Positions 1 through 12,690 are shown, counted from the stretch's first letter. The stretch is DNA of 64,000 bases from Piliocolobus tephrosceles (GCF_002776525.5 NC_045441.1:104582744-104646743), one strand, 5' to 3'. Numbers and translations: made by a program. Notes: generated by a model from the letters alone, not told the origin.

Positions 1-167
1 ACTGTTGATTTAAGAAAGATAGCCATGACTCTAAGTTCAGAAGACTTTAGAAATCTCAAAGTTCATTTCAAGTAAAATCCTTAGAGGCATACTATATAAC
101 TAAACAACCTGGAAAAAATACTTCCTGGAATATTTTGAACATCAGTAGACTATAAGTTCTGTCTACT

Positions 168-269
168 GGCAAAGTCTTATCTTTGGAAAAGGCATTAACA
201 AGGACTGCATCACTGATAACTCCTTTGTTAATGTTGAATTGTCTTACAACATATTAACAAATGGCGTGA
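168..269 (+). repeat. First copy of a ~95-bp direct duplication
   Basis: This stretch aligns with 865-960 in the same orientation, at about 85% identity by eye with a few small indels. The shared core runs from 'ggcaaagtcttatctttgg' to 'aatggcg'. Flanks on either side do not align. I do not recognise the family. Confidence 0.8.
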
Positions 270-284
270 AGGTAGGAATTTTTC

Positions 285-395
285 ATTCCTGTTTTATTCA
301 ATGATATGTTCCCAATGTCCAAATGAGTGTCTCGCCCTGAGAAGGACAGCAAGAATTGTTTGCTGAATAAATAAATGAATGAACGAATGAACATC
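285..395 (+). repeat. L2 3' end (sense)
   Basis: It has the typical LINE-2 tail: a 'gagaaggacagcaagaattg' type segment followed by 'gaataaataaatgaatgaac' repeats. Divergence is high, so the start is approximate. Confidence 0.5.
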
Positions 396-864
396 AGCAA
401 TTCCACAAGAAGAGTATGAACTTTATAAAGCTCAACTGAAATAAAAAAAAAAGATGCAGTCTCTGTTTAACTTGTAGTCCAAAATGTCTACATGGAAATA
501 CTTGGGGGAAGATGCTATACATTTATCTGACAATTTTTATGTACTTTTAAAGCATGACAGTGTTTGCAAATGACGTTTCCCCAGAGACAGGGCTGAGATC
601 GCAGTTCTTATTAGCACAGTGTAACATGAAACAACTCTATAAACATTTTTGATGCACTCAACACTTTGAGTACTCTCTCTTCTTAATAAGCACATCCTCA
701 TCACAGTGGAAAGATGATAGCAGAAATTAAGATAATAATGGCATGATCTCTTAATGCTTTCCCTCAAAAACAATGTAAGACTTGTAAGCTTCCTCTAACT
801 GCATCAATCCCAACCTTGTGTCAGGTACTCTCACAAGGTGCTGAGAACATCTAGATGATGAGTG

Positions 865-960
865 GGCAAAGTCTTATCTTTGGAAAAGCAACTAACAAGA
901 ACTGCATCATTAATAATTCCTTGTTAATGTTGAACCATCTTACAACACAAATGGCGTTGA
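865..960 (+). repeat. Second copy of a ~95-bp direct duplication
   Basis: Partner of 168-269, about 697 bp away in the same orientation. It ends at the shared 'aatggcg'. Origin unknown. Confidence 0.8.
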
Positions 961-2704
961 ATACCAAAGAAGTCCTTGTGAGGTGGGTTGTTATGTGTGA
1001 CCATAGCTTATCCTGTAGGGAACTCAGGAAAGCGAAATAATTCTGAATACCTTATGGGTAGCAGACATAGGGCAAAGGAAGAAAGACAGAGATGATCCAA
1101 ATCCTAGTGAAAAGAACATCAATCATCACTTTTAAAACACAGGAATAGGGGTAAAAGGACCTTCCGGTCACGTTCTAAAATCCTGCACTATTTAAGTAAA
1201 AAGAGACAAGTAGCTTGAATAATCAGAGCTTAGAGTGAAAGGGAAAGAGAAAGTCAGTTCTGAGTTCACTGACTCTGTGAGTTTTTGGTTTTCTGCAACT
1301 TGGAATTTCTGGCCACCTATTATTATAATAACACATTATAACGATGCAGTAATTTACAACTTCAAAAACAACTAGAATTGTATGGCTCTTAAAATGCTAC
1401 ACAGAAAAAAGTAAATCAGTTCTACCCTGGGTGCTCTCAGTATGAATAAAGCTTTTTTTTGCTTGTTTTGTATTAATTTAGATCCTCCTCCTGGCTCATT
1501 GCATATTTAAAACTCTCCCATTATTGACATCATAGCATCTCTAAAGAAATTATTTGTGATTTTTTTTTTTTTAATGTGACACAGAAGTGTGACCAAAGGG
1601 GGAGTAAACCACAAATCTGATTAACTCCGAAGTGACAACAATCCCACATTTCACGCACCTGCTGGAACAATCAAATGAGGGAGAAGAGCGAGGGTGGAAA
1701 GCAGGAGTGCCTTTCAACAGGAGGCCCGAGGGAAGGTCGCTGCGGGTCACTGACAGGCAGGCAGACACCCACAGAGAAATCTGTGCCAGCATGTCTAGAC
1801 ATGGCAGGAAATGCTCTGGGCCGTATGGAATAGTTGATATTGCCACAATCCAAGGAGGGTCTCTGAATGCCGTCTCCATCTATTTTTGTTCTCAAACAAA
1901 GTTGTACTGCCTGCACGTCTGGCCACTCAGACATTTTCTCTGCATTATTGCTCTGCTTTGCTCTGCTTTAGAGCTGTCACATTTTTGAGCTGATTTTATA
2001 ACATGAAACTACAAAAAGGTATCTATGCCCATGATTTTTGATGTTCAAAACAATATATGCTCCTAATTTATATAACAATATAGATGCTGAACTTCTGTGA
2101 TCGTGCTATAAATTTTCAATGATGTATGAAATGAGAAATACTAGCATAGTGCAGGGAATTAAAAAGCCATATCTGCTGTCTTAACTGTGTTATGTACTAG
2201 CATACATACACAAAAATATTAGCATTTTTTACTAGTCTGGGCCAGATAACAATTCTCCCCAACAATTCTTTCTGTAAACTCTTGAAAAACTTTCCTAGCA
2301 ACTCAGTCTTTTCTAAAGAAGCACAGTTCTTTCATTTCCTTTTAAAATTGAAAATGTTATTAGATTGTATCAGCCTCACCCATTGGAAGCTATGATGGTA
2401 ACTTCTTAGATTTTCCTTGTGACACAAAATTCTCAATTTTCTCATTCTTTTCCACCTATGATGTTTCAGTCTCCAACCTTATCACCTGCTTCTGATCCCT
2501 ATTTGCTAAGCACGTCCAGCAAAAGCTAACCTGGGAGTCTGGATGCACCAGCAATTTCAGATGTCTCCCGTTGGCGCGGCCCTCACTGCACTCAGCAATT
2601 CTATGAGCACTCACTTACTCCCTATCACACTTTTCTTTTTCATACTTATTTACATATTTTAAGTATTTATTTATTTATTTATTCATTTAGAATTGATAAA
2701 TAAA

Positions 2705-3020
2705 CGGCCTGGGTGCAGTGGCTCACACCTGTTATCCTAGCACTTTGGTAGGCCGAGGTGGGAGGATCACGAGGTCAGAAAATCGAGACCATCCTGGCTA
2801 ACACAGTGAAATCCCATGTCTTCTAAAATTACAAAAAATTAGCCGAGCGTGGTCGCACATGCCTGTAGTCCCAGCTACTTGGAGGCTAAGGCAGGAGAAT
2901 CGCTTGATTCTCAACCTAGGAGGCAGAGGTTGCAGTGAGCTGAGATCACACCACTACACTCCAGCCTGGGCAACAGAGTGAGGCTCCGTCTTTAAAAAAA
3001 TAAATTAATTAATTAAAAAA
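2705..3020 (+). mobile_element. Alu, full length, sense
   Basis: A dimeric Alu with head 'ggcctgggtgcagtggctca' and an A-rich tail that has become a TTAA-type repeat. A target-site duplication 'agaattgataaaYaaa' flanks it at 2689-2704 and 3024-3038. Confidence 0.95.
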
Positions 3021-3039
3021 ACCAGAATTGATAAACAAA

Positions 3040-3718
3040 AATTGTATATATTTATCAATTCTAAATAAAACATGTTGTTTTTAAATACGTATACATTGTA
3101 GAATGGCTAAATCAAGCTAACCTACCGTGAGGTAAAACACATGATTTACCTCACATTTTTGTTTGTTTGTTTTTTTTTTTTTGGTGATGAAAACAGTTAA
3201 AATCTACTCCCTCAGCAATGTGCAAGTATATAATACATTGCTATTAAACATAACCACCATGTTGTACAATAGCTCTCTCTTGTACAATTCCTTCTATCTA
3301 ACTGAAATTTTGTATCCTCTTTTTCCAAAATTCCCTCCCCTAACCCCTAGTAATTCCCTTTCTTCTCTCCACTACTATGAGTTCAATTTTTTTTATACTC
3401 TGCATGTCAGTGAGATCATGCACTATTTGTCTCTCTGTGCCTGGCTTATTTCACTTAACATAATGTCTTCCAGGTACACCCATGTTGTCCCAAATGACAG
3501 AGTTTCCTTCTTTTTAAGGCTGAATACTATTCCAAAGTGTATATCTACCACATTTTCTTTATCCATTCATCTGTTGATGGACACTTAGATAGACTCCACA
3601 TCTGGGCTATTGTCAATAGTGCTGCAGTCAGCATGGAAGTGCAGGTATCTCTTGGACACACTGGTTTCATTTCTTTAGATGCATGCCCAGGGGTTGGATT
3701 GCTGGATCTCTATCACAT
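3040..3718 (-). mobile_element. L1 3' UTR fragment (antisense)
   Basis: Recognised from the antisense L1MA/L1MB 3' region. Marks are 'tctaactgaaattttgtatcc', the 'gagatcatgca..tttgtctctctgtgcctggc' block, and 'tttatccattcatctgttgatgg'. Homology ends near 'ttggattgctggatc'. Long open frames here are L1 noise. Confidence 0.85.
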
Positions 3719-4955
3719 ATTTGCTTCACATCTGCTTACCTTCCTCCTACAACTCACTTTCAGTCCTCAGCTCTCTCTGTCCTCTCTTTTACTCTCCAAT
3801 GGCAGCTGGTCTTGTTTCCTCCTTTACTTAAAAAAGATCAAGGCCACAGACCCAGTCTCTTGATTCCATCTCAGCATTTTACACCCATTTCACTTCCCTC
3901 ATCTTCCACATTAATAAAAGAAGTGCCCTTCCTCTTTTTCAAAGTAGATTCCTTCACTTGTGTCTGGATCGCTTCTGCCGTTGCTTCAGGATTCACTTTT
4001 AAACCTCTACAAATGCTCAAAGGACTTCATACAGCTGGCATACAACACTTCACTTACTCCTCCCACACTTTCATAGTGAGTGAATGAACTAGCAAATGGG
4101 TAGAGGTGATGTGCATTCTTACAACTGGAATTCCCTCACCTTTGGGAGGATAAACCTATATGTATTCAGAATTTCTAGGAAGATGGTACTGATTTTGCCT
4201 GTAAGGCAAAAATCCTTTAAGGATTTAAGTATACAAGGTATTTTCTCTCACAGAATCTTTATTAATCTTCTAAAAGCTGCCTCTTTTAAGTCTGAGTCAA
4301 GGCTCATGCTTCAAGGGGAATATTATTATAATGTATGTATGATATAACACTGAATGTCCTAGACCATTAGGAAAACATTCCTCTTAAGTTTTGTCAAATA
4401 CATTTTGAAAAACATAACTGTCAGTTCATATAATGAGTATATTGTTCTAGGCAGAATGGAATTCAGACCATCATCTATGGGGCTAGTGACTAAACCAATC
4501 CAATGTTCTTTAAAGAGATTGGAAAAAAAATGTCTTTTCTCATTGCTTTATGGCCTACATACAGAAAACATTAATAAATTTTAAGCAGGTAATTCATTAG
4601 CTATATATACTATATGCTAGAAGTTCAACCAAGAGCTCATATACCTATCACAGGGAATTCATAACCAAGAAATTTTGTCTTACTTTCTCCACATACTTTC
4701 TTATATTTTCTCCTTTTTGCTTTTTCTTTCTCTTTGTTCTGCCATTGCTGAAGTATTTTAAAGCAAATCTTATACCTCTGACTCCATTTTACCTGTTTAC
4801 TAGTAGGTCTCTAAATATTACATAACTATAATAACCATATACCTAAAAAAAAAACAGTTCCTTGGAACATATTTCTTTAAGGCTTCAAGAGCAACCAACA
4901 CATGTTATTTCTGGTTAAGTATATTTCCTATATTATTTTTTTAAAATAATCATTC

Positions 4956-5169
4956 TAATAACTAAGATTTACTGACCAATTATCAAGTGGAAAGTATTAC
5001 ACTAAATTTAATCCTCCAATAACCCCATAGGGAAAGCACTATTATTATCTCTACTTATCAGACAAGTTAACAGCCCTGAGAGACATGAATTAACTTGCCA
5101 AAGCTGATGTAGCTACTAAATGACAAAGCCAGGACTTGAACTCTTGCCATCTGACTCCAGCACAAGATG
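4956..5169 (-). mobile_element. MIR (antisense)
   Basis: Antisense MIR landmarks occur in order: 'attattatctctacttatcagacaa', then 'ttaacttgccaaagctgatgtagctactaaatgac', then 'cttgaactcttgccatctgactcca'. Confidence 0.8.
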
Positions 5170-6334
5170 ACAGACAGGTATGTGTCCTGGGGATGAAGAG
5201 ATATTCAGATGTATTTCAGACTTCAGTATGAATCCCTATTTCCATATTAAAAAAAATTTATACCTCACCAATTGCATTCATTACTTTCCTTTCCTTAAAT
5301 GATAGAATGGAATGATATACGAAATAGAAGGTAATTGTAGCCAATATAAAATTTATATGGAAAGGAACTATTTCAAGAAAAATGGAGAGTTTAATGGCGT
5401 GATGTTAGGAAAAATACCTAGCTTCAGAAAAGTATGTGAATAAGTCACAAGCAGACAGTAAACCTCATCTGTACTTGATTACTAGGATATGACTTTTTGT
5501 ATTTAATCATCGGGATAACACTTTTTCCAGAAGTATTACCCTGCTGCTATTTTCTCAAATAAAAGCTCACGCCAGCAGCTCGCATGCATGAGCAGCCCTA
5601 TGCCAGCTGAGTACCAACTGGAGGCACTCAGGTCCTATTAAATATATTCTCTGATGAGAATGCAATACATTAATAGATTAGTCCCAAGACAAATTTACAA
5701 CTTTAACTAATGAAGGCTTAGAGTACATCAGTAAACAAAGTAATGAAAGTTATAAGGGAGGTAGTAAACAGCGTTGTTTTCACTGGTCCATAAAATTTAC
5801 TGTCTGTTGTAGATGAATTGACATATGCCAAAACAGCAGAGATAAGAATTAATGTACACATCCGTAGCTGCACAATCTATGGAAAGCGTGAACAAACACC
5901 ATGACCCTATCACCATGTAGTACAGAAGCCAATTTTAAATGCAAGCTAAAGGAGACACAGTAACAAAGAATGCTAAGTAGTTTGCTTTTATGTAACAAAA
6001 ACTCATATGGCCAATCCTACACCTCAGTTTATGCACGTCTACATTCTTTTGTCTCTTCCTTTCTCTGGCCCATGGCTAATCTCCCCACCTGCAAACTCAA
6101 ATCTGTTTCCTGATGCCTCCTAAGGGACCTTGGGCGATCAGTGATTTCCCCTTTCCCTCATTACTGGATCTTTCCTGTCAATTCTTAACGAGGTCAAGTC
6201 CCTCCTACTCTAGTTTCCTAAAACCACAAACCCTCGACAGACCCCTTATTACACAATGGTGAGTAAAAATAGGTTGACGAAAAATATAGAATCTTATAGA
6301 TGTTGTACATGATGAGTATGGGTGAAGAGCAGTG

Positions 6335-6598
6335 ATTTAGAATACAGATTCCTACATAAACTGCCATGTTAGAATACCAGCTCCACCACATATCAGCTGT
6401 ATGACCTTGGGCAAGTTATTTAAAAAAAAAAAAAAAAAAAACTCTCTGTGCCTCAGTTTCCCCATTTATAAAAACATGGATATTAGTAGTATCTACCTTA
6501 TAGAATGTTACAAGGGCTAATTAAATTAATATTTAATAATAATTAATAAAGAGCTCAGAATGGTGCCTGGAATATAATAAGCATTACATAAGTGTTAA
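6335..6598 (+). mobile_element. MIR with an internal poly-A tract
   Basis: The MIR core 'gtatgaccttgggcaagttatt' is followed by about 20 A residues and then 'ctctctgtgcctcagtttcccc'. The A-run sits where the consensus reads 'acttaacc'. The 3' part 'gtgcctggaatataataagc' is also present. Confidence 0.8.
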
Positions 6599-7271
6599 AT
6601 GAATGTAATAAAATTACAGATGATTTGCAGAGAAATGATTTCCTCCCTTTCCCAGCAATATCCTTGAGGGCTGGGGAAACCGTAAACTTTCAACCAGATA
6701 AATATGCTCTAAGAACAATTGGCTCGTGTAAAAATCTGGAAAAGTCATTTTATAAAACTAATAATTATCTTTTATAGAGAGAAACTTTGTCAAGACTGTA
6801 TACATCTCAAATAAAAGTATGTGATTTTTGCTGCTTCAATGTGGCTGTGCCTTCAGGAGACTCTGGGCTGGTGATGTGACATAAACAAGTGAGGAAGGTA
6901 AACTGGAAAAGAGGCCTGGAGTAGGTGTGTTTGAGCAGGAGGCCGTTGGAATGGGCCTGAATCTTTAGTCACTGCGAGAGGTGTCCAAAACACACTTTGC
7001 AGGCTTAACATACTGGGCCACCTTCAGGGATATTCAGTAATTGTTTTGAGACAAAATTAGTGGGCTTTCTAAATATGGTCCAGCTTCACTGACAAGTTCT
7101 TATCAGGAAACGCACTCTTGCTGGTACTGAGGAGATACTACGTGCTTCACAATTCTACTGAATGAACGAGAAAGGGAGTACTTTTACAGGCTGGCTCATT
7201 TTGTATTGGACACATCTAAGTACTTAATCTAAGATTTTGATCACTAGCATAAAGAATTGATGCCACTTTGC

Positions 7272-8135
7272 TTTTTTTTTTTTTTTTAGAATTATTATTT
7301 TTATGTACAAAAAACTCAACAGTGCACATTTAGCCCAGTTTAGTGGTGGGTTCTTTAGCCTTTGCCTTTTCCAGCTTGGGAATGTGAGCCACAGATTTTA
7401 GACCCAGGATGTTTCCTCCCCAGTGATGGTAGATGTCATCATACCTGTCATTGTAATTGGTCCTGATAGCTTCCACTGGCTTAGCCAAAGCTCCTTTGTC
7501 TTCTGAGCTAACCTGTGTGGAAGCAACAGTGATGCAGGTCTTCCTGTGGACTAGATATTCCAGTCTTGCCTTCCCCTTGATAACGCAGTTAGGGACCCTC
7601 ATTTTATGACACAGGGCAGGCAGGAAGACAGTCAGCTCAATGGGATCCATGTCATCTGCAGTCACCATCAGTTGAGCCTTCTTGTTCTCCACCAAGGTGG
7701 TGACAGTGTTAATCCTGCTCAAAGAACAGGTAGTCTCTTAGTGGGCACATCCCCTTTGCCACAGCTTTCTTCTCAGCCTGGGCCAACAGCCTCTTCTCTT
7801 GCTTTGTCTTTGGTCTGTACTTGTGGGTCAGCTTATGCAGCTGAGTAGCTGTCAGGTGGTCCAAGGCCTGAGTGAACTGGTTAATTGCAGGAGGCACTTT
7901 CAGCCACTTATGGGGGATGGCTCTTTGCCACAGCAACCTGATATAGCGGGGCCATTTCATAAAGCCAGGGAGGTGCCTTTTGGGCTGGATGTCCTGTCTA
8001 ATGCCAACATTCTTAGGCCTTTTCTCAAACAGGGGATGTATCACTTTCTTGGCCTCCTCTTCTTCAAGACAGCAGGGGTCAGGGACACCTTCTTCTTGGC
8101 CTTCTTTCCTTTCCACATCATGGGTAGCTAGAGGA
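7272..8135 (-). pseudogene. RPL7A: Processed RPL7A (ribosomal protein eL8) pseudogene
   Basis: An intronless copy of nearly the whole RPL7A coding sequence plus 3' UTR, ending in an A-tail (T run at 7272-7287 on the plus strand). Peptides such as LFEKRPKN, QDIQPKR, VPPAINQFTQALD, VTTLVENKKAQL and EAIRTNYNDRYD are clear. The frame is broken: a one-base loss near 7750 shifts the reading frame. That yields two overlapping open frames (8140-7709 and 7722-7330), and several substitutions alter conserved residues. The initiator context is also changed. A duplication 'gccacttYgct' flanks the copy at 7262-7272 and 8136-8146, which indicates L1-mediated insertion. The retrocopy lies in the same orientation as DOCK4. 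It should not make ribosomal protein. Confidence 0.95.
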
Positions 8136-8149
8136 GCCACTTCGCTACT

Positions 8150-8455
8150 TTTTTTTTTTTTTTTTTTTTTTTTGAGACGGAGTCTTGCTCTGTCGCCCGG
8201 GCTGGAGTGCAGTGTCCGGATCTCAGCTCACTGCAAGCTCCGCCTCCCGGGTTTACGCCATTCTCCTGCCTCAGCCTCCCGAGTAGCTGGGACTACAGGC
8301 GCCCGCCACCTCGCCCGGCTAGTTTTTTGTATTTTTTAGTAGAGACGGGGTTTCACCGTGTTAGCCAGGATGGTCTCGATTTCCTGACCTCGTGATCCGC
8401 CCGTCTCGGCCTCCCAAAGTGCTGGGATTACAGGCTTGAGCCACCGTACCCGGCC
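8150..8455 (-). mobile_element. AluYR-type Alu, Old World monkey lineage (antisense)
   Basis: It carries the 'gtccggatctcagctcactg', 'ggctagttttttgtattttt' and 'caggcttgagccaccg' variants typical of cercopithecid AluY lineages. The flanking duplication is 'acttcgctact' at 8139-8149 and 'actttgctatt' at 8458-8468. The insertion is next to the 5' end of the RPL7A copy, inside its target-site duplication. Confidence 0.93.
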
Positions 8456-8689
8456 TTACTTTGCTATTCTTAAAGTATGTTGAGAAGGACTCAATTTTAA
8501 AACCCAACTTCTATAGCATAGACGATTTATAAGGCCCTATATCAATTTCAGAATTACCACTATCAAGAATTCATAACAATTTATTATTAAGACTTTCAGT
8601 CTCTAAAGCTCCAATTCTGGCCAATAAAATCCTGTTCAACTATGGAAACTTTCAGACAAATACTGAAGTGCTTAGGCAGTGATTCTGAT

Positions 8690-8905
8690 GCGACTGCTGG
8701 TGATGTGGTTCAGAGGGCAGGTTTTGGACCAGAGCACGGGGTCTGCAGCTCTGCTCAGCCTTTTGCCACTTACAGAAGCTTGGTCATCTTCTCTAGCCTC
8801 TCGGTGCCTTGGCTTCCTCATCTATAAAATTGGTGCTAATAATACACTTAAAGCACTTAGAACAGAGTGTGGCAGATGGTTAGTGCTCAATAAATGCTGG
8901 CTGTT
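8690..8905 (+). mobile_element. MIR (sense)
   Basis: It shows 'cggtgccttggcttcctcatctataaaattggtgctaataat', 'gcacttagaacagagtgtggc' and 'agtgctcaataaatgctgg' in MIR order. Confidence 0.8.
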
Positions 8906-9099
8906 TGCTTCTTAAAGGAGAATTTTTTTTTTCAAAGTACTAACCAGTTATCTGTCTTATGTAAGGAATAAACACCTTGTTTCCTAATCCGTCCTCTACA
9001 GGTTTTACACATGTTGTTCCCTCCACCTGTACCTGGACAAGGTAACGTTCTGTGATCAATGGCCAGACTGAAGCCACAAAGATCATTTAGACTGCATTT

Positions 9100-9245
9100 T
9101 ACTTTTTTTTTTTAAAGTTTTTTAGCATTATGAAAACTTTTAAATATAAAGAAATAAAAAAATTTCCAGTGAACACATATATACATACTACCTAGATTCT
9201 GTCATTAACACTTATCATATGTTTTATCACATCTCTAGTTCTCTG
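9100..9245 (+). mobile_element. Old L1M-type fragment
   Basis: The segment 'cagtgaacacatatatacatactacctagattctgtcattaac' resembles a mammalian-wide L1M 3' region. It is short and diverged; orientation is tentative. Confidence 0.45.
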
Positions 9246-9249
9246 TCCT

Positions 9250-9745
9250 TCTGTTTTTTATTTTTTTAAATTTTTTACATGAAGAAGTTCTTTAGTGGTG
9301 GTTTCTGAGATTTTGGTGCACCCTTCACCTGAGCAGTGTACACTGTACCCAATGTGTAGTCTTTTATCCCTAACCCCCTCCCACCCTTTCCCCAGAGTTC
9401 ACAAAGTCTATCGTGTCATTCCTATGCCTTTGCATCCTTATAGCTTAACTCCAACTTATGAGTGAGAACATACAATGTCTGGTTTTCCATTCCTGAGTTT
9501 CTTCACTTAGAATAATTGTCTCCAATTCCATCTAGGTTGCTGCGAAAGCCATTATTTCATTCCTTTACATGGTTGAGTAGTATTCCATGGCATGCATATA
9601 TATATCACATTTTCTTTATCCACTCATTGACTGATGGGCATTTGGGCTGGTTCCATATTAATACAATTGCAAATTGTGCTGTTAAAAACATGAGTGTGCA
9701 AGTGTCTTTTTCGTATAATGACTTCTTTTCCTCTGGCATTTTACT
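9250..9745 (-). mobile_element. L1 3' UTR fragment (antisense)
   Basis: Antisense L1P/L1MA 3' UTR landmarks: 'agtggtggtttctgagattttggtgcaccc', 'tgtacccaatgtgtagtcttttatccc', 'gagtgagaacatacaatg', 'gagtagtattccatgg'. Confidence 0.85.
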
Positions 9746-10894
9746 TTTTGTAAATTATAGCACTAACCCTCCTAGTTAATAACACAGCATTCACTTAACT
9801 ATACTATCTTTTGTCCACTGATTTTCAATGTTTGCAATTAGACTTTGAACTCTCAAAAAGAAATAAACCAAATGACAAGTAAGTTCCAGGAATTTAAGAG
9901 GAAGAGGGAAGCTAGAGCTGAAATTTATGTATAAGACTTATCTGCAACATATGGACTTTATTTGGATCTCAATTTGAACAATTTGTAAAATAATATTTAT
10001 GAGTCAATAGGGGAAATCTGAATCCAATGGCAAATGAATATTTGATGATGTTAAAGGAATATTAATTTGTTAGATTATAATTCCTTTAGAGTTCCCTTTT
10101 TTACATTTGAAAATGTTATGAGGTCAGGAATTTGCTTCCAAATAATCTAGGGTAAAGACGAAAATTGGAAAGTAATGTGTTAAAACAAGATCAAACTTTT
10201 GTTGATAGTTGTTGAAGCTGGTGGAGGGTACATAAGGGTTCCTTACAATAGTCTACTTCTGTATGTTGGAAATTTTTCTAAAATAAAAAGTTTAAAAGAA
10301 ATACAAAATTTTAAAACACTCATAAATAAGAAGAAATATAACAATGCCTTAAAATCACATCTCACATTCACAGTACTTTTTTCTGAGAAGATGCAGACAT
10401 TTGATACTCATTACCTATGCCAGGTGGGATGAAGGCAGCAAGAACTGTTAGCAGTTCCAAGATGAAAGAAAAAAAATAGAAGGAAGTAAAGGGGTCAGGG
10501 TTGCAGAGTCACCATCAACTGCAGAGACAAGAGTCAAGCCCAGTCTTCAGATCTGTGCATCCTAAGGCCTCTTCATGCAGGGATGGTGAACTGCCCTGTG
10601 TTCCCAGCAGTTTGAACCAAACTGACTCATTACAAGGTTTTGAACACTTCCTAAAAGAAAACAATCACTGTGTGGCCTGAGGCCTCAGAAACATCAAGAA
10701 GATAAATCTGAGGCTGTTCCAAACATCTAGTAAGCATATATTGTGATTCTTATTCTTTGGCCAATTACCTTCATGGTGATCGTGAGTTTGAGAGGTGAGA
10801 GTCCCAGATAACCAAACGCAGTGAGGAGAAGCAGTGGGAAGGGATTGACTTGATTTCTCCTAGGATCATTACAGATCAGGTGGGATATTGAAGG

Positions 10895-10897
10895 AGT

Positions 10898-10940
<43 letters not shown>
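10895..10940 (+). repeat. (GT)n microsatellite
   Basis: About 46 bp of nearly pure GT with one GA interruption near the start. It is followed by a purine-rich stretch to about 11060 (GAGA and GGA blocks). Confidence 0.97.
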
Positions 10941-10941
<1 letters not shown>

Positions 10942-11375
10942 ATGTGGTGGAGGGGGTAGAGAGAGAGAAGGAGGAAAAAGGATGGGGAGGAGGGTGACAA
11001 AAGGGGAGGGTGAAGGCGAATGAGAGAGGGAAAAGTGGAGGGAGAGACCTAGGGAAAGTAGGCAGGCATGGCAGCCCAGCCATATCACAGACCAGAAAAA
11101 CTACATGGCTCCTGGCTTGAACCATTTTGGCAGACCCTGTACCCAAAATGGGTTATTATCTTACTTTTGCTAAGGATACAGGAATAAAATAAGGGGCACT
11201 CTGAAGATCAATACCTATTTAGAATGTTTGAGAAAATTGGAAAATGTTTACAATGAGATGATATTTAGAGACAAGCTAATATTAATCCCAAATTACTACA
11301 ATCCTATGATAATGTAATTTGAGCACTAGTGGCAAAGGGGAGTTTGTATTCCACAAAAAATTTAGCTTAACAGCT

Positions 11376-11686
11376 GACCAGGCACAGTGGCTCATGCCTA
11401 TAATCCCAGCACTTTGGGAGGCCAAGGTGGGGGGATCACTTGAGGCCAGGAGTTCAAGACCAGCCTGGCCAATATGGTGAAACCCTGTCTCTACTAAAAA
11501 TACAAAAATTAGCTGGGCGTGGTGGCGAGTGTCTGTAATCCCAGATACTCAGGAGGCTGAGGCACAAGAATCACTTGAACCTGGGAGGTGGAGGTTGCAG
11601 TGGGCCGAGAATGTGCCACTGAGCTCCAGCCTGGGTGACAGAGAAAGACTCTGTCTCAAACAAAAACAAAAACAAACAAACAAAAC
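11376..11686 (+). mobile_element. Alu (sense)
   Basis: A full dimeric Alu with a CAAAA-type tail. The target-site duplication 'tttagYttaacag' lies at 11361-11373 and 11687-11699. Confidence 0.95.
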
Positions 11687-12275
11687 TTTAGTTTAACAGA
11701 AATGAGCAAAAGAATAACTTCAGTTCTTCCTTTTACATTCCATATAGTTTATAAAGCATATTAAAGAGATCACATATTATACAGACAATGTTATAAAGAT
11801 TTTGTAAACTAAACTACCCATAAACCAGACACACTTCGACATATAAACAAGTATCTCTAAATAATCTTCCACATTTCTAAAGTGTAACTTGGATCAGTTT
11901 TTCATGCCTTTTACTTCCCTTTTTAGTAGTGCTGATTTGTAAAGAGGCAAAGTTCTTTTAACACACTGATTCATTTCCTCTAATAGTGTAGAAAGTAGAT
12001 TTTAAAACTGTATTACCACTGTTATTTCCACACCTCATAAATTTTGTCCCTGGTGCACAAAAACAGCACTTTCTAAATTCTATGGTCATAGTCCACTGTC
12101 AAGAAATAAAAAGTACACTAAATAGTAGATAATGACTAAGATATAAGTTAATTCAACAAAGATTTTATGATTGTAACTGCATTAAAAATAAACTTCACAC
12201 ATATTCCCTAGAAAAAGAAAACTACTTTACCAGAAAAGAATTACTCCAAGATAATTTTCTGTGTATAAAATAATA

Positions 12276-12534
12276 GGCCAGGCACAATGGCTCACGCCTG
12301 TAATCCCAGCACTTTGGGAGGTCGAAGTGGGTGGATCATCTGAGGTGAGGAGTTCGAGACCAGCCTGGCCAACATGGTGAAACCCGTCTCTACTAAAAAT
12401 ACAAAAATTAGCTGGGCAAGCTACTCAGGAGGCTGAGGCACGATAATCACTTGAAACCCGGAGGCAGAGGTTGCAGTGAGCTGAGACCACACCATTGCAC
12501 TCTAGCCTGGGCAACAGAGCAAGACTTCATCTCA

Positions 12535-12552
<18 letters not shown>
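12276..12552 (+). mobile_element. Alu with an internal deletion (sense)
   Basis: The head 'ggccaggcacaatggctcac' and both monomers are present. The stretch between 'agctgggc' and 'aagctactcagg' lacks about 30 bp of consensus. It ends in a poly-A that has seeded the adjacent microsatellite. Confidence 0.93.
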
Positions 12553-12566
<14 letters not shown>

Positions 12567-12690
12567 CACACACACTTGCATATGTGTGTGTGTGCTCGTA
12601 CACACGCGCATGTATGTATATATATATATGTGAATGCATATACGTGTGTGTATATATATGTGTGTGTATATATATGCGAGTGTGTATATA
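12553..12690 (+). repeat. Compound TA/CA/TG microsatellite
   Basis: Alternating TA, CA and TG runs with a few interruptions extend directly from the Alu A-tail. This is a purine-pyrimidine alternating tract, so Z-DNA-prone in principle. Confidence 0.95.

Noticed and set aside
7330..8140. Two long minus-strand open frames that look like a ribosomal protein gene
   Set aside because: Together they are RPL7A, but frameshifted, intronless, A-tailed and flanked by a target-site duplication, so this is a processed pseudogene.
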